64,000 nucleotides of DNA from Verrucomicrobiaceae bacterium (GTDB lineage: Bacteria > Verrucomicrobiota > Verrucomicrobiia > Verrucomicrobiales > Verrucomicrobiaceae). Where the stretch lies: positions 62,001-126,000 of the forward strand of contig JAIBCL010000005.1 of assembly GCA_019694165.1 (NCBI GenBank), in the 5' to 3' direction. Shown in pieces: positions 8,839 through 17,120 of this stretch. The position numbers and the translations under genes were made by a program. The first letter of the stretch is position 1. Every line of letters starts with the position of its first letter. The notes below the pieces were generated by a model. The model was not told the origin of the DNA and made no database searches. It saw only the letters and a program-made list of their open reading frames with translations.

Positions 8839-9600
8839 ATGGGCGACTCCACTTCAGGCAAAAGAAAATTCCGTCGTGTCCTTCTCAAACTCAGCGGCGA
8901 GGCGCTGCGCGAGCCTGGCAGCCAGGACAACATCTCGCCGCCAATCGTCGAGGACATCGCCGGCCAGATCAAACAGGCGCACCAGACGGGCCTGGAGATC
9001 GCCCTCGTCGTCGGCGGCGGCAATTTCTGGCGCGGCGTGAGCGCCAGCAACCGCGGCATGGAGCGCGCCACGGCCGACTACATGGGCATGCTCGCCACCG
9101 TGATGAACTCCCTGGCCGTGCAGTCCATGCTTGAGGCCATGGATGTGCCCACCCGCGTGCAGAGCGCCATCGAGATGAAAAATGTGGCCGAACCCTTCAT
9201 CCGCCGCGTCGCCATGCGCCACATGGAGCTGGGCCGCGTGGTCATCTTCGCCGCCGGCACCGGCAATCCGTTCTTCTCCACCGACACCACCGCCGCCCTG
9301 CGTGCCAGCGAGATCGGTGCCGACGTGGTTTTGAAGGCCACGAAGGTTGACGGCATCTATGACTCGGATCCGAAGAAGAATCCCAAGGCCGTGCGCTACG
9401 ATCACCTCACCTTCCACGAGGCGCTCACCCGCCAGCTCAAGGTCATGGACGCCACCGCCTTCTCCCTCTGCTCTGAAAACAACATGCCCGTCGTCGTCTT
9501 CAGCATGAACGAGGCCGACAACATCCGCCGCGCCCTCGTCGGCGAGCCCATCGGCACCCTCGTCACCGCCACTGCGCCCGAAGTCGCACGCGCCGCCTGA
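8839..9600 (+). CDS. pyrH: Uridylate kinase (UMP kinase)
   Basis: The product phosphorylates UMP to UDP with ATP in the cytosol, the committed step to UTP and CTP after UMP. The protein has 253 residues, close to the usual 235-250. It shows the amino-acid-kinase fold: [11 protein letters not shown] at the N-terminus, [55 protein letters not shown] and a C-terminal [20 protein letters not shown]. An in-frame ATG at 8818 would add seven residues; 8839 fits family length better. The next gene, 39 bases on, is frr, the usual partner. The rpsB-tsf pair that often precedes pyrH is not here. Confidence 0.97.
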   Translation: MGDSTSGKRKFRRVLLKLSGEALREPGSQDNISPPIVEDIAGQIKQAHQTGLEIALVVGGGNFWRGVSASNRGMERATADYMGMLATVMNSLAVQSMLEAMDVPTRVQSAIEMKNVAEPFIRRVAMRHMELGRVVIFAAGTGNPFFSTDTTAALRASEIGADVVLKATKVDGIYDSDPKKNPKAVRYDHLTFHEALTRQLKVMDATAFSLCSENNMPVVVFSMNEADNIRRALVGEPIGTLVTATAPEVARAA

Positions 9601-9639
9601 TCTCGCTTTTTGTTCCCAAAACCCAGCCAGCCCACCCCT

Positions 9640-10206
9640 ATGGACCCCGAGATGACAATGATGGAGGCGGAGGACGCCATGACCAAGGCGGTCGAGTACG
9701 CCATTCACGAGTTTGCCGCGGTGCGCACGGGCAAGGCCTCGCCGGCGCTGGTGGAGAATCTGGACGTGCATGTCCACAGCTACGGCAGCCACATGAAGCT
9801 CAAGCAGCTGGCCATGATCTCCACGCCTGATCCGCGCCTCATCCGCATCGAGCCATTCGATCCCGGCACGCTCCAGGACATCGACCGTGCCATCCGCGAA
9901 TCCCGCCTGGGTTTGAACGGCTCCATCGAGGGCAAGGTCATCCGCCTGCCCATCCCCGTGCTCTCCCAGGAGCGGCGTGAGCAAATGGTGAAGTCCATCA
10001 AGCAGATGGCCGAGGAATCCCGCGTGCGAGTGCGCGCTGCGCGCCGCGATGCCATCGAGGCGCTCAAGAGAGGCGAGAAGGACGGCGCCATCACCGAGGA
10101 CGATCTCCACCGGCTCGAAAAGGAAGTCCAGACACTCACCGACAAAAAGGTGGCCGATATCGACCATCATGTGGCGGCCAAGGAGAAGGAGATCCTGACC
10201 GTGTGA
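9640..10206 (+). CDS. frr: Ribosome recycling factor
   Basis: With EF-G, the product splits the post-termination ribosome. It has 188 residues from the ATG at 9640; an earlier in-frame ATG at 9610 would add ten poorly conserved residues. Family motifs are FAAVRTGKASPALVENLDV, YGSHMKLKQLA, RLIRIEPFDPGTLQDIDRAI and the helical end (RVRAARRDAIEALK, then EDDLHRLEKEVQTLTDK). It lies directly downstream of pyrH, presumably co-transcribed. Confidence 0.97.
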   Translation: MDPEMTMMEAEDAMTKAVEYAIHEFAAVRTGKASPALVENLDVHVHSYGSHMKLKQLAMISTPDPRLIRIEPFDPGTLQDIDRAIRESRLGLNGSIEGKVIRLPIPVLSQERREQMVKSIKQMAEESRVRVRAARRDAIEALKRGEKDGAITEDDLHRLEKEVQTLTDKKVADIDHHVAAKEKEILTV

Positions 10207-10313
10207 GGCGCGGGCCGCGAAGCGAGGGCGGTGGAAATGAATGCCGGCTTGAACCGCAAGGGCGCGATGAGCGCAGAGATTCTCCTCCAAACACTCCATC
10301 CCTTCCGCCCGCC

Positions 10314-10988
10314 ATGTTCCGTGCCGACGACTATCTCGATCTCTCGCAGACCAGCCACGCACACCTTTTCAAGGACGACGAGGAGCCGTGGGCAGCGCTC
10401 ACACGCATCGAAGCATATCTCGATTTCCGGCTTCAGGCTGTGGAACGCGCGCAGAACGTCTCCTGGGCCTACGTGGGCGAGAATGTCTTCATCGGCGAGG
10501 ACTCCATCATCGAGCCAAACGCCGTGATCAAAGGCCCGTGCTGGATCGGCAGGAACTGCCAGATACGCTCCGGCTGCTACATCCGGGAGAACGTGATCAT
10601 CGGTGACGGCGTCGTCGTGGGCAACTCCTCCGAGTTCAAGAATTGCATCGTCTTCAACGGCTGCGAGGTGCCTCACTTCAACTATGTGGGCGACTCCATT
10701 CTCGGCCACAAGGCCCATCTCGGCGCGGGCGTGATCCTCTCCAATGTGCGCCTCGACCGCCAGCCTGTGAGCGTGCGCGTCGGCGAGAAAAACTTCCCCA
10801 CCGGCCTGCGCAAGTTCGGCGCCATCATCGGCGACCACGCCGAGATCGGGTGCAACAGCGTGATCAACCCCGGCAGCGTCATCGGCCGCCGCAGCGTGAT
10901 CCATCCGCTCACCACCTTCGGCGGCGTGCTCGGGGAGGGCGTGATCTTGAAGAACCGCCAGCAGCACCAGGTGGTGCCACGCAGGTGA
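10314..10988 (+). CDS. Left-handed beta-helix acyl/nucleotidyltransferase-like protein (GlmU C-terminal type)
   Basis: This 224-residue protein consists of an N-terminal helical lead (about residues 1-45) and a hexapeptide-repeat beta-helix (about 50-215: VGENVFIGEDSIIEPNAVIKG, WIGRNCQIRSGCYIRE, and so on). The loop FNGCEVPHFNYVGDSILG matches sugar-nucleotide acetyltransferases related to GlmU. No N-terminal pyrophosphorylase domain is present, so it is probably an acyltransferase or sugar-nucleotide-binding protein rather than a full GlmU. The chosen start excludes an upstream arginine-rich extension that overlaps the end of frr. Confidence 0.8.
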   Translation: MFRADDYLDLSQTSHAHLFKDDEEPWAALTRIEAYLDFRLQAVERAQNVSWAYVGENVFIGEDSIIEPNAVIKGPCWIGRNCQIRSGCYIRENVIIGDGVVVGNSSEFKNCIVFNGCEVPHFNYVGDSILGHKAHLGAGVILSNVRLDRQPVSVRVGEKNFPTGLRKFGAIIGDHAEIGCNSVINPGSVIGRRSVIHPLTTFGGVLGEGVILKNRQQHQVVPRR

Positions 10989-10994
10989 AGCCCC

Positions 10995-11072
10995 CTAGCC
11001 CTTCTGCAGGTAGGTGAACGCGATGACTCCCGAGAGAAGGAAAAGGACTGCAAGTATCATTCCGGTGCCCAT
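10995..11072 (-). CDS. Possible 25-residue single-span membrane peptide
   Basis: A short frame beginning [15 protein letters not shown] and ending with a lysine-glycine tail would form one transmembrane helix. It lies between the beta-helix gene (convergent) and rpsN (divergent). No strong ribosome binding site is seen, and short hydrophobic frames arise by chance. The long hydrophobic run ending exactly after a positively charged residue is the only support. Confidence 0.3.
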   Translation of the reverse strand: MGTGMILAVLFLLSGVIAFTYLQKG

Positions 11073-11110
11073 GATGCGCCCGTGTTTAGCGCGGAAACCC
11101 GCGGCATCCA

Positions 11111-11124
11111 GGGAAAATTTTCCC
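11111..11124. promoter_or_regulatory. Perfect 14-base palindrome upstream of rpsN
   Basis: GGGAAAATTTTCCC lies 39 bases before the rpsN start codon. It is AT-centred in otherwise GC-rich DNA, as regulator sites often are. The downstream S14 lacks zinc-binding cysteine pairs, the type often controlled by Zur, but this palindrome does not match a Zur box exactly. Its role is an inference. Confidence 0.35.
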
Positions 11125-11163
11125 TTGCAGAAAGAAGACGGGCCGCCACTATACCCGCCCCTT

Positions 11164-11433
11164 ATGGCAAAAACCTGCTGGCTTGAACGAAACAAACGCA
11201 AAGCGAAAACCGTCGCCAAATACGCGAAGCTCCGCGAGGAGCTGAAAGCGAATGGCGACTACGTGGGCCTTTCCCTGTTGCCGCGTGACGCGAGCCCGAC
11301 CCGCCTGACGAATCGCTGCCGCGTCTCCGGCCGCCGCCGCGCCTACATCCGCCGCTTCCAGATGTCCCGCCTCACCTTCCGTGAGCACGCATCGAACGGC
11401 CTCATCCCGGGCGTGACGAAGTCGAGCTGGTAG
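11164..11433 (+). CDS. rpsN: 30S ribosomal protein S14, zinc-independent type
   Basis: The protein has 89 residues and the S14 signature at its C-terminus ([19 protein letters not shown], then [22 protein letters not shown] shortened). The CxxC pairs of the zinc-binding form are absent, so this is the C-minus form. It is encoded alone, outside a ribosomal protein operon, which is usual for this form. An upstream palindrome (11111..11124) may regulate it. Confidence 0.95.
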   Translation: MAKTCWLERNKRKAKTVAKYAKLREELKANGDYVGLSLLPRDASPTRLTNRCRVSGRRRAYIRRFQMSRLTFREHASNGLIPGVTKSSW

Positions 11434-11496
11434 GCCCGGCTCGCGGCATCCGGCTCCCGTTCAGGGGCGGTAACGGCGCGGTATTCTCACAGAGCC

Positions 11497-11748
11497 ATGC
11501 CGACCTATTCCTACATCGCGGAGAAGCCCGAAGAAGGCTGCCCTTCGTGCCGGAAGGGATTCGACCTTCGCCGTCCGATGACCCGCCCCGCGCTCACTCA
11601 CTGCCCGCTGTGCCGCAGGCCTGTGAAGAAGCTGCCGGCAGGATTCAACACTCCCAAGGTCACCAAGCCGCTCTCGATCACCGACGCAAAGGCCGCCGGC
11701 TTCACCATCCTCGAAAAGCGGGTGGACGGAAATTACGAACGACTCTAG
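11497..11748 (+). CDS. Small FmdB-like zinc ribbon protein
   Basis: This 83-residue protein has two CxxC pairs (CPSC at about residues 15-18 and CPLC at about 39-42) that would hold one zinc ion. It starts MPTYSYIAEKP, as in FmdB-type regulatory-protein family members. The tail LSITDAKAAGFTILEKRVDG is charged. The function of the family is uncertain. A second, Ser-rich member is at 57495..57830. It is followed after 21 bases by the CNNM/CorC transporter gene on the same strand. Confidence 0.75.
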   Translation: MPTYSYIAEKPEEGCPSCRKGFDLRRPMTRPALTHCPLCRRPVKKLPAGFNTPKVTKPLSITDAKAAGFTILEKRVDGNYERL

Positions 11749-11769
11749 CGCTCTCCGCAAGCGCGGCCC

Positions 11770-13176
11770 ATGCAACTCATCGATCTCATCCCGGCCCTGG
11801 CCAGCGCGGAACTCGTCCGCGAGTGGCACTACACGACCGGCGGGCTGCTCGCCCAGGCCGCCATCATCGTCGGCATCGTGCTGGTGAACGCCTTCTTCGT
11901 GGCCGCCGAGTTCGCGCTCGTCAAAGTGCGCAGCAGCCAGCTCCAAGGTGCAGTGGACGACGGCTTGCGCGGCGCAAAACAAGCGCAGGCTGTAGCGCGA
12001 AATCTGGAGGCGTATCTGTCGGCCACCCAGCTCGGCGTCACGCTGGCGAGCATCGCCCTCGGCATGGCGGGCGAGCCGTTGGTGGCCGGCGTGATCGAGC
12101 CGCTGATGTTCGAGGCCGGCATAGAAAACACGACGCTCATCAAGGGCGTGTCTCTCACGCTCGCCTTCGGAATGGTCACCGGACTGCATGTGGTGCTCGG
12201 GGAGCTGACACCCAAGTGCCTGGCCATCCGCAAGACGCTCGGCATGGCGCTGATGGTGGCGGCGCCGCTGCACTGGTTTTATGTCGTTTTCCGGCCCGCG
12301 CTCTACGTGCTGTCCGCCGCGGCGAATCTCCTGCTCAAACATGTGTTTCACGTCAGTACCGTATCGGAATCCGAAATGGCCCACTCGGAAGAAGAGCTGC
12401 GCCACATTGTGGCCGAGAGCCAGAAGTCCAAGGAAGTGACCGAGACAGAAAAGGACATCCTGCTCAACGCGCTGGCCCTCAATGACCTCTGCGCGCGCGA
12501 CATCATGACACCGCGCAACCAGGTGGTCTCGCTCGACGTGGACGACTCGTTCGAGACGAATCTCAAGGTCGCCATCGAATCGAAGCACACGCGCTTTCCG
12601 CTCGTGGAAGGGCACCTGGACCAGACCATCGGTCTCATTCACATCAAGGATCTGCTCCGTCTGGTCAAGGAGGCCAATCCCGACCTGAAAAAGATCCGCC
12701 GCGACATCGTACCGGTGCCCGAGATGATGCCCATCGACAAGCTGCTGCGTGTATTCCTCGAAAAACACGCGCATCTGGCTCTGGCAGTCGATGAATACGG
12801 GGGCGCGGTCGGCATCGTCACGCTCGACAACGTCGTTGAGGAGATCGTCGGGGACATCCAGGACGAATTCGACTCCGAGAAGCCCGAGTTCCACCGCATC
12901 AGCGACGACGAATTCACTGTCGAAGGCACGCTCAACCTCTACGAACTGGCCGAGCTGGCAGGCATTGAGATCGAGAGCGAGGAGGTGACCACCATCGGCG
13001 GCTACGTCACCCATCTCATCGGCCACCTGCCAAAACCCGGCGAGAAGACGGTGATCGAGGACTTCGAAGTGACCGCCACCAAGACCGACCAACGCCGCGT
13101 CCAGCAGCTTCACTTCAAGCGCAAGCCGAAATCAGCGGCCACGGAGGAGAAGGACGCGGCCCAGGACCTCGGATAG
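11770..13176 (+). CDS. CNNM/CorC-HlyC family transporter (hemolysin family protein)
   Basis: This 468-residue inner-membrane protein has an N-terminal DUF21/CNNM membrane domain (about residues 25-205; helices such as IIVGIVLVNAFFVAAEFALV), then a CBS-domain pair (about 255-375; ARDIMTPRNQVVSLD and DEYGGAVGIVTLDNVVEEIVGDIQDE), and a C-terminal CorC_HlyC domain (about 385-455). Members of this family are implicated in magnesium or cobalt export or homeostasis. The hemolysin name is historical. The downstream gene lies 226 bases on and is not clearly in the same unit. Confidence 0.92.
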   Translation: MQLIDLIPALASAELVREWHYTTGGLLAQAAIIVGIVLVNAFFVAAEFALVKVRSSQLQGAVDDGLRGAKQAQAVARNLEAYLSATQLGVTLASIALGMAGEPLVAGVIEPLMFEAGIENTTLIKGVSLTLAFGMVTGLHVVLGELTPKCLAIRKTLGMALMVAAPLHWFYVVFRPALYVLSAAANLLLKHVFHVSTVSESEMAHSEEELRHIVAESQKSKEVTETEKDILLNALALNDLCARDIMTPRNQVVSLDVDDSFETNLKVAIESKHTRFPLVEGHLDQTIGLIHIKDLLRLVKEANPDLKKIRRDIVPVPEMMPIDKLLRVFLEKHAHLALAVDEYGGAVGIVTLDNVVEEIVGDIQDEFDSEKPEFHRISDDEFTVEGTLNLYELAELAGIEIESEEVTTIGGYVTHLIGHLPKPGEKTVIEDFEVTATKTDQRRVQQLHFKRKPKSAATEEKDAAQDLG

Positions 13177-13402
13177 CGCCAGCATTCCTGATCTGATGCG
13201 GCGTCGGTGTCTGCGGCAGGAAGCTCCGCTGCCTCTTCCGCTGTCAATGTGCCACAAGCCAGGGACGGCCCCGCCCGGATTCAGAAATTGCCGTCAGGCA
13301 TGCCCGGCGCATCCGGCGTGGGAGACACTCCCGGGCGGCAGGCAGAAACGCTTGATAAGCAGGCGGACCTCCGCCGTTCTCCCGCGTGCCGATCATTCCG
13401 CC

Positions 13403-15136
13403 ATGAAGACACCTTCCTTGCCGCTCGTCCTTGTCATCTCCAGCCTCACCCTGGCCGCCCGCGGGCAGCTCGCGCTGCCGCATGTGTTCAGCGATCACAT
13501 GGTGCTCCAGCGCGAGCGTGCTGCCCTGATCTGGGGGCGGGCTGCGGCGGGCGACGCGGTTACCGTGAGCTTCAAGGGCAAGACCGCCAATGCGAAGACA
13601 GATGCGGCAGGAGGCTGGCGCGCGGCCATTGAGACGGGCACGGCGGATGCGCACGGGGCCGAGCTGGTGGTGAAGTCCGCGGGTGAGACAGTGACGATCA
13701 AGGACGTGCTGGTGGGTGAGGTGTGGTTCGCTTCCGGCCAGTCGAACATGGTCTTCACCATGAACCGCGCCCCGGCCTACGAGGCGATGCTCAAGCAGGT
13801 CAATGAGCCGGGCCTGCGCATGTTTCTCGCCCCGCAAGTGACGGCGCGCGAGCCGCAGGTGGACATCGAGGGTGAATGGCAGCCCAGCACGCCGCAGACG
13901 GTGCCCGGCTTCTCGGCGGTAGCGTTCTTCTTTGCGCGGATGCTGCACCATGAGCTGGGCGTGCCGGTGGGCGTGATCAAATCCGCATGGGGAGGGAAAC
14001 CGGTGGAGACCTTCACCTCGCGCGAGGCCTTGCGGACGCTGCCGGGAACGAGGGCGCTGGTGGATGCGGCGGTAAGTTCCGACGCGGCTTACGATCAGGC
14101 CAAGGCGCAGGCTGCCTATGACGACCAATTGAAGAAGTGGGAGGCAGCCACCGCCGCGGAACGCAAGAAGCCAGCCGCCGAGCGCAAGCGCCTGGCGAAG
14201 AAGCCCGCGCCGCCCAAACGGGCCCTGGACACCGAAGGGCAGCCCGGCGTGCTGTTCGATGCGATGATCCATCCCTTCATCGGCTACAGCATGCGCGGTG
14301 CGATCTGGTACCAGGGCGAGGCAAACGCGAAGCCCGGCGCGGTGCCCTACGACCAGACCCTGCCGCTGATGATTCGCGACTGGCGGCAGCGCTGGGGCGA
14401 GGAATTCTCGTTTTACTTCGTGCAGCTCGCGAATTTTCACGCCCCGTCCACCGCACCCGGCACGCCGGACGCATGGGCGCTGCTGCAGGATCGCATGAGG
14501 CGCATTCTCGCCACCACGCCGAAGACGGGCATGGCCGTCATCAATGAAGTCGGCGAGGAAAAAGACATCCACCCAAAAGACAAGCAGACCCCCGGCGAGC
14601 GCCTCGCGCGCTGGGCGCTGGCAAAGGATTACGGCCGCGACATCATCTTCAGCGGTCCGCTTTTCAAGTCGAGCGAGACGCGCGACGGGACCGTCCGCGT
14701 GACGTTCGACCACGCAGGCGGCGGATTGAGATCGCGCGACACCGGAGCGCTGCAGCGCTTCGAGATCGCGGGTGCGGATCGCGTCTGGCACTGGGCCGAT
14801 GCAAAAATCGACGGTGCCGACGCCGTGCTCGCAAGCTCCGCGGAGGTGAAACAACCCGTCGCCGTGCGCTATGCCTGGGCCGCCAATCCGAAGGGTGCCA
14901 ATCTCGTGAACAGCGAGGGCATGCCCGCCTCGGTGTTTCGCACGGACGACTGGGACGACGTGGAAGTGAAGCCCGCCACCAGCGCCGTCGATGCACGCCG
15001 CGCCGAGGCCACCGCCATCAAGGAGATGAACGCCCGGCTCGCGAAGATGGACCGCGCCAGCGCGGAAGCGAAGGAACTCCGCAGGCAGGTGCAGGAGCGG
15101 CTGGCGAAGTTTAAGGCCGACGCGCCGAAGAAGTGA
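13403..15136 (+). CDS. Sialate O-acetylesterase (SGNH hydrolase family), secreted
   Basis: This 577-residue protein starts MKTPSLPLVLVISSLTLAARG, a signal peptide. I chose the ATG at 13403 because the region before it is not conserved-looking. The catalytic block is ASGQSNM (serine nucleophile), with GVIKSAWGGKP, the oxyanion block IWYQGEANA, and the Asp/His pair in EEKDIHPKDKQTPGE. A charged Ala/Lys insert (about residues 230-275) and a helical Lys/Ala-rich C-terminal tail are extra. Such enzymes remove O-acetyl groups from sialic acids or other glycans outside the cytoplasm and are frequent in polysaccharide-degrading Verrucomicrobiota. Confidence 0.9.
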   Translation: MKTPSLPLVLVISSLTLAARGQLALPHVFSDHMVLQRERAALIWGRAAAGDAVTVSFKGKTANAKTDAAGGWRAAIETGTADAHGAELVVKSAGETVTIKDVLVGEVWFASGQSNMVFTMNRAPAYEAMLKQVNEPGLRMFLAPQVTAREPQVDIEGEWQPSTPQTVPGFSAVAFFFARMLHHELGVPVGVIKSAWGGKPVETFTSREALRTLPGTRALVDAAVSSDAAYDQAKAQAAYDDQLKKWEAATAAERKKPAAERKRLAKKPAPPKRALDTEGQPGVLFDAMIHPFIGYSMRGAIWYQGEANAKPGAVPYDQTLPLMIRDWRQRWGEEFSFYFVQLANFHAPSTAPGTPDAWALLQDRMRRILATTPKTGMAVINEVGEEKDIHPKDKQTPGERLARWALAKDYGRDIIFSGPLFKSSETRDGTVRVTFDHAGGGLRSRDTGALQRFEIAGADRVWHWADAKIDGADAVLASSAEVKQPVAVRYAWAANPKGANLVNSEGMPASVFRTDDWDDVEVKPATSAVDARRAEATAIKEMNARLAKMDRASAEAKELRRQVQERLAKFKADAPKK

Positions 15137-15308
15137 GTCCTGGCTCACCTCACACAGCGCACGATCCGCACTATCCGCACAATCGCTGACAATATCAGCT
15201 CAACCGCCGGCTCTCCTCGCAACGTTTGTCACCGTCGCGCGGCCGGCCGCCCAACGACTGGGCGGCGGTCGCGCAAATCATCATCATCATCCTCATCCAT
15301 ACCGAACC

Positions 15309-15524
15309 ATGAAGTCATTGCTCTCCCTCCTCGCCGTCGGCCTCGTCACAGCCGGCATCGCCGGTGCCGAACCGGTGAACAAGAACTGCCCCGTCACCGG
15401 CAAGCCGGTGCTGCCGAACTGCAAGACCACCTACGAAGGCAAGGAAGTGGCTTTCTGCAGCGGCAAGTGCTGCAAGGAATTCAAGGCCGACCCGAAGAAG
15501 TATGCCGACAAGATCGGCAAGTGA
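15309..15524 (+). CDS. Small secreted YHS/TRASH-like cysteine protein
   Basis: The 71-residue product has a signal peptide (SLLSLLAVGLVTAGIAGA), then NCPVTGKPV and YEGKEVAFCSGKCCKEF, then DPKKYADKIG. The spacing of cysteines and the Lys/Asp-rich ending resemble YHS and TRASH metal-binding domains, so copper or another soft metal is possible. It is followed by a strong intrinsic terminator (15573..15605), so it is probably transcribed alone. Confidence 0.75.
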   Translation: MKSLLSLLAVGLVTAGIAGAEPVNKNCPVTGKPVLPNCKTTYEGKEVAFCSGKCCKEFKADPKKYADKIGK

Positions 15525-15572
15525 ACTCCGCCGCAGGCCCCGCCTGCGCTTCTTGCAAACATGAAAACGAAG

Positions 15573-15605
15573 ACGGCGGCCGGCACACCGGCCGCCGTTT
15601 TCTTT
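15573..15605 (+). terminator. Intrinsic terminator after the YHS-like gene
   Basis: An 11-base stem (ACGGCGGCCGG pairing with CCGGCCGCCGT) closes a CACA loop and runs straight into TTTTCTTTC. This is a textbook intrinsic terminator on the plus strand. Confidence 0.85.
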
Positions 15606-15661
15606 CGATGCCATCGATGACAAACCACGAAAAGAAGCGGGCCGGCCGCCGTTCGACCATC

Positions 15662-16351
15662 ATGCGTCATCTTCGTTTGCTGCTCCCATTGTTTTGCTGC
15701 TCGTCCCTCGCCGCCGCGGGTGAATTGATTCACGAGGATTTCTCGGGCGATGGTTTGCCAAAAGGCTGGGCCACCGGAGGGCGGCCGGGCTCGTGGTCAG
15801 TAGGCGACGGCGTCCTCCAAGGGGTGTGCGCCAGGGAAGATGATCACGGCCCCGCCGTCTTCGCGCCGCTGCAGGCGCGCGATCTCGATGTGAGCTTCAA
15901 GGTGAAGCTCGATGACAAGGGCAACTGCCTCTTTCTCATCGACGGCGAGTCCGCCTTCGGGGGCTCGGCGCACCTGTTGCGCGTCTCCATCTACGGCGGC
16001 ACGCTCGTCATCGCCCAGGATCGCGGCACGCCACAGTCACACATCGAGCAGGGCAAGGTCCGCGCGACGCTCGCCAAAGAAGGCAAAAAGCCGCCGGCAC
16101 CCACGCCCGAGCAGCTTGCCGATCCGAAATTCTACCGCACCGAGCGCCTCGCCGGCGCACCGCTCCAGGCGAAAGCGGGAGACTGGATCAAGATCGACGT
16201 CTCCCTGAGAGCCAACGATGTGACGGTGACCGCCAACGACACCCAGAAGCTGACGGCGAAGGGGACGGTCTTCGACGTCGCGAAGTCGCGCCTCGTCTTC
16301 CTCGTCGGCCAGGGGAAGAAGGTGTGGATCGACGAAGTGCGCGCACAGTGA
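15662..16351 (+). CDS. Secreted LamG/DUF1080-like beta-sandwich protein
   Basis: The protein has about 229 residues. A signal peptide (LRLLLPLFCCSSLAAAG) is followed by LIHEDFSGDGLPKGWATGG and an alternating beta pattern typical of concanavalin-like or DUF1080 (3-keto-disaccharide hydrolase) folds: DLDVSFKVKLDDKGNCLFLID, then LVFLVGQGKKVWIDEVRA at the end. No catalytic residues can be named. The frame extends upstream to 15467, but only the ATG at 15662 gives a clean signal peptide. Confidence 0.65.
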   Translation: MRHLRLLLPLFCCSSLAAAGELIHEDFSGDGLPKGWATGGRPGSWSVGDGVLQGVCAREDDHGPAVFAPLQARDLDVSFKVKLDDKGNCLFLIDGESAFGGSAHLLRVSIYGGTLVIAQDRGTPQSHIEQGKVRATLAKEGKKPPAPTPEQLADPKFYRTERLAGAPLQAKAGDWIKIDVSLRANDVTVTANDTQKLTAKGTVFDVAKSRLVFLVGQGKKVWIDEVRAQ

Positions 16352-16427
16352 CGCCCCCGTCGCGCCCCGCCAGCCGGCGAAGTTCCTGTTTGCAGGCGCT
16401 GGCATCCACTATATCGGAAGCCCCGCC

Positions 16428-17027
16428 ATGCCAACTCCGAAGAAACAGCCCGCGAAAACGAAGGCCTCCGCGGCCTCGATCAACGAGAACCTTGGCCGTC
16501 GCGTGAAGAAGCTCCGGGCTGATCGCGCGTGGTCGCTCGAAGACCTCGCCACGGCCAGCGGCGTGAGCCGCTCGATGCTCAGCGAGATCGAGCGTGAGCA
16601 CGCGAATCCCACGCTCACCGTGACGTATCGCATCGCGCAGGCCTTTGGCCTCAGCCTGCAGGATCTGATCGAGACGGCCGAGGCGGCGTCGAACATCCAG
16701 GTCATCCGCGCCGGCGGGCGCGGCCAGATCTTCCGCTCTGACAAGCAATGCCAGATCCGCACCCTCTCGCCGCTGAACCTGGAGAAGGAGACGGAGTTCT
16801 ACGAGCTGACGCTTCGACCAAAAGGCGGGCTGCGCAGCCAGCCGCACTATGAAGGCACGCGCGAGTTCCTCACCGTCGAGGAGGGCGCCGTGCGCATCGA
16901 ATCCGGCGCCGACATCGAGGAACTCGCCAAAGGCGACTCCGGCACCTACCGCGCCGATGTGCCGCACGCCATCATAAACACCAGCGAGGGGGAGAGCGTC
17001 GTATTCCTCGTGGTCATTTACCGGTGA
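16428..17027 (+). CDS. XRE-type transcriptional regulator with C-terminal cupin domain
   Basis: This 199-residue protein has a basic Lys-rich lead (residues 1-20), an HTH_3 domain (about 25-80: LGRRVKKLRADRAWSLEDLA, SRSMLSEIEREHANPTLTVTYRIA), and a cupin_2 domain (about 120-195: ELTLRPKGGLRSQPHY, TVEEGAVRIESGADIEELAKG, DVPHAI). Such proteins usually repress nearby metabolic genes and sense a small ligand in the cupin. No operator was identified. The convergent glycosyltransferase lies downstream. Confidence 0.9.
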   Translation: MPTPKKQPAKTKASAASINENLGRRVKKLRADRAWSLEDLATASGVSRSMLSEIEREHANPTLTVTYRIAQAFGLSLQDLIETAEAASNIQVIRAGGRGQIFRSDKQCQIRTLSPLNLEKETEFYELTLRPKGGLRSQPHYEGTREFLTVEEGAVRIESGADIEELAKGDSGTYRADVPHAIINTSEGESVVFLVVIYR

Positions 17028-17120
17028 TCTCCCCGATGCTCGATGCGGGGCGGTGGCGGGCCGGACATCCAGATCGGCGGAGAGAAATACGTCGTCCGCC
17101 GCGCTCGCGCTCCCGGATGC

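Noticed and set aside
8854-10362. A 502-codon minus-strand frame across pyrH and frr
   Set aside because: It lies opposite two certain essential genes and has only shadow-type composition.
13244-15148. A 634-codon minus-strand frame opposite the sialate O-acetylesterase
   Set aside because: Arg/His/Leu-rich text with no recognisable domain; the opposite strand encodes a complete enzyme with catalytic motifs.
15279-15298. ATC repeats before the YHS-like gene
   Set aside because: A short simple-sequence run with no sign of function.
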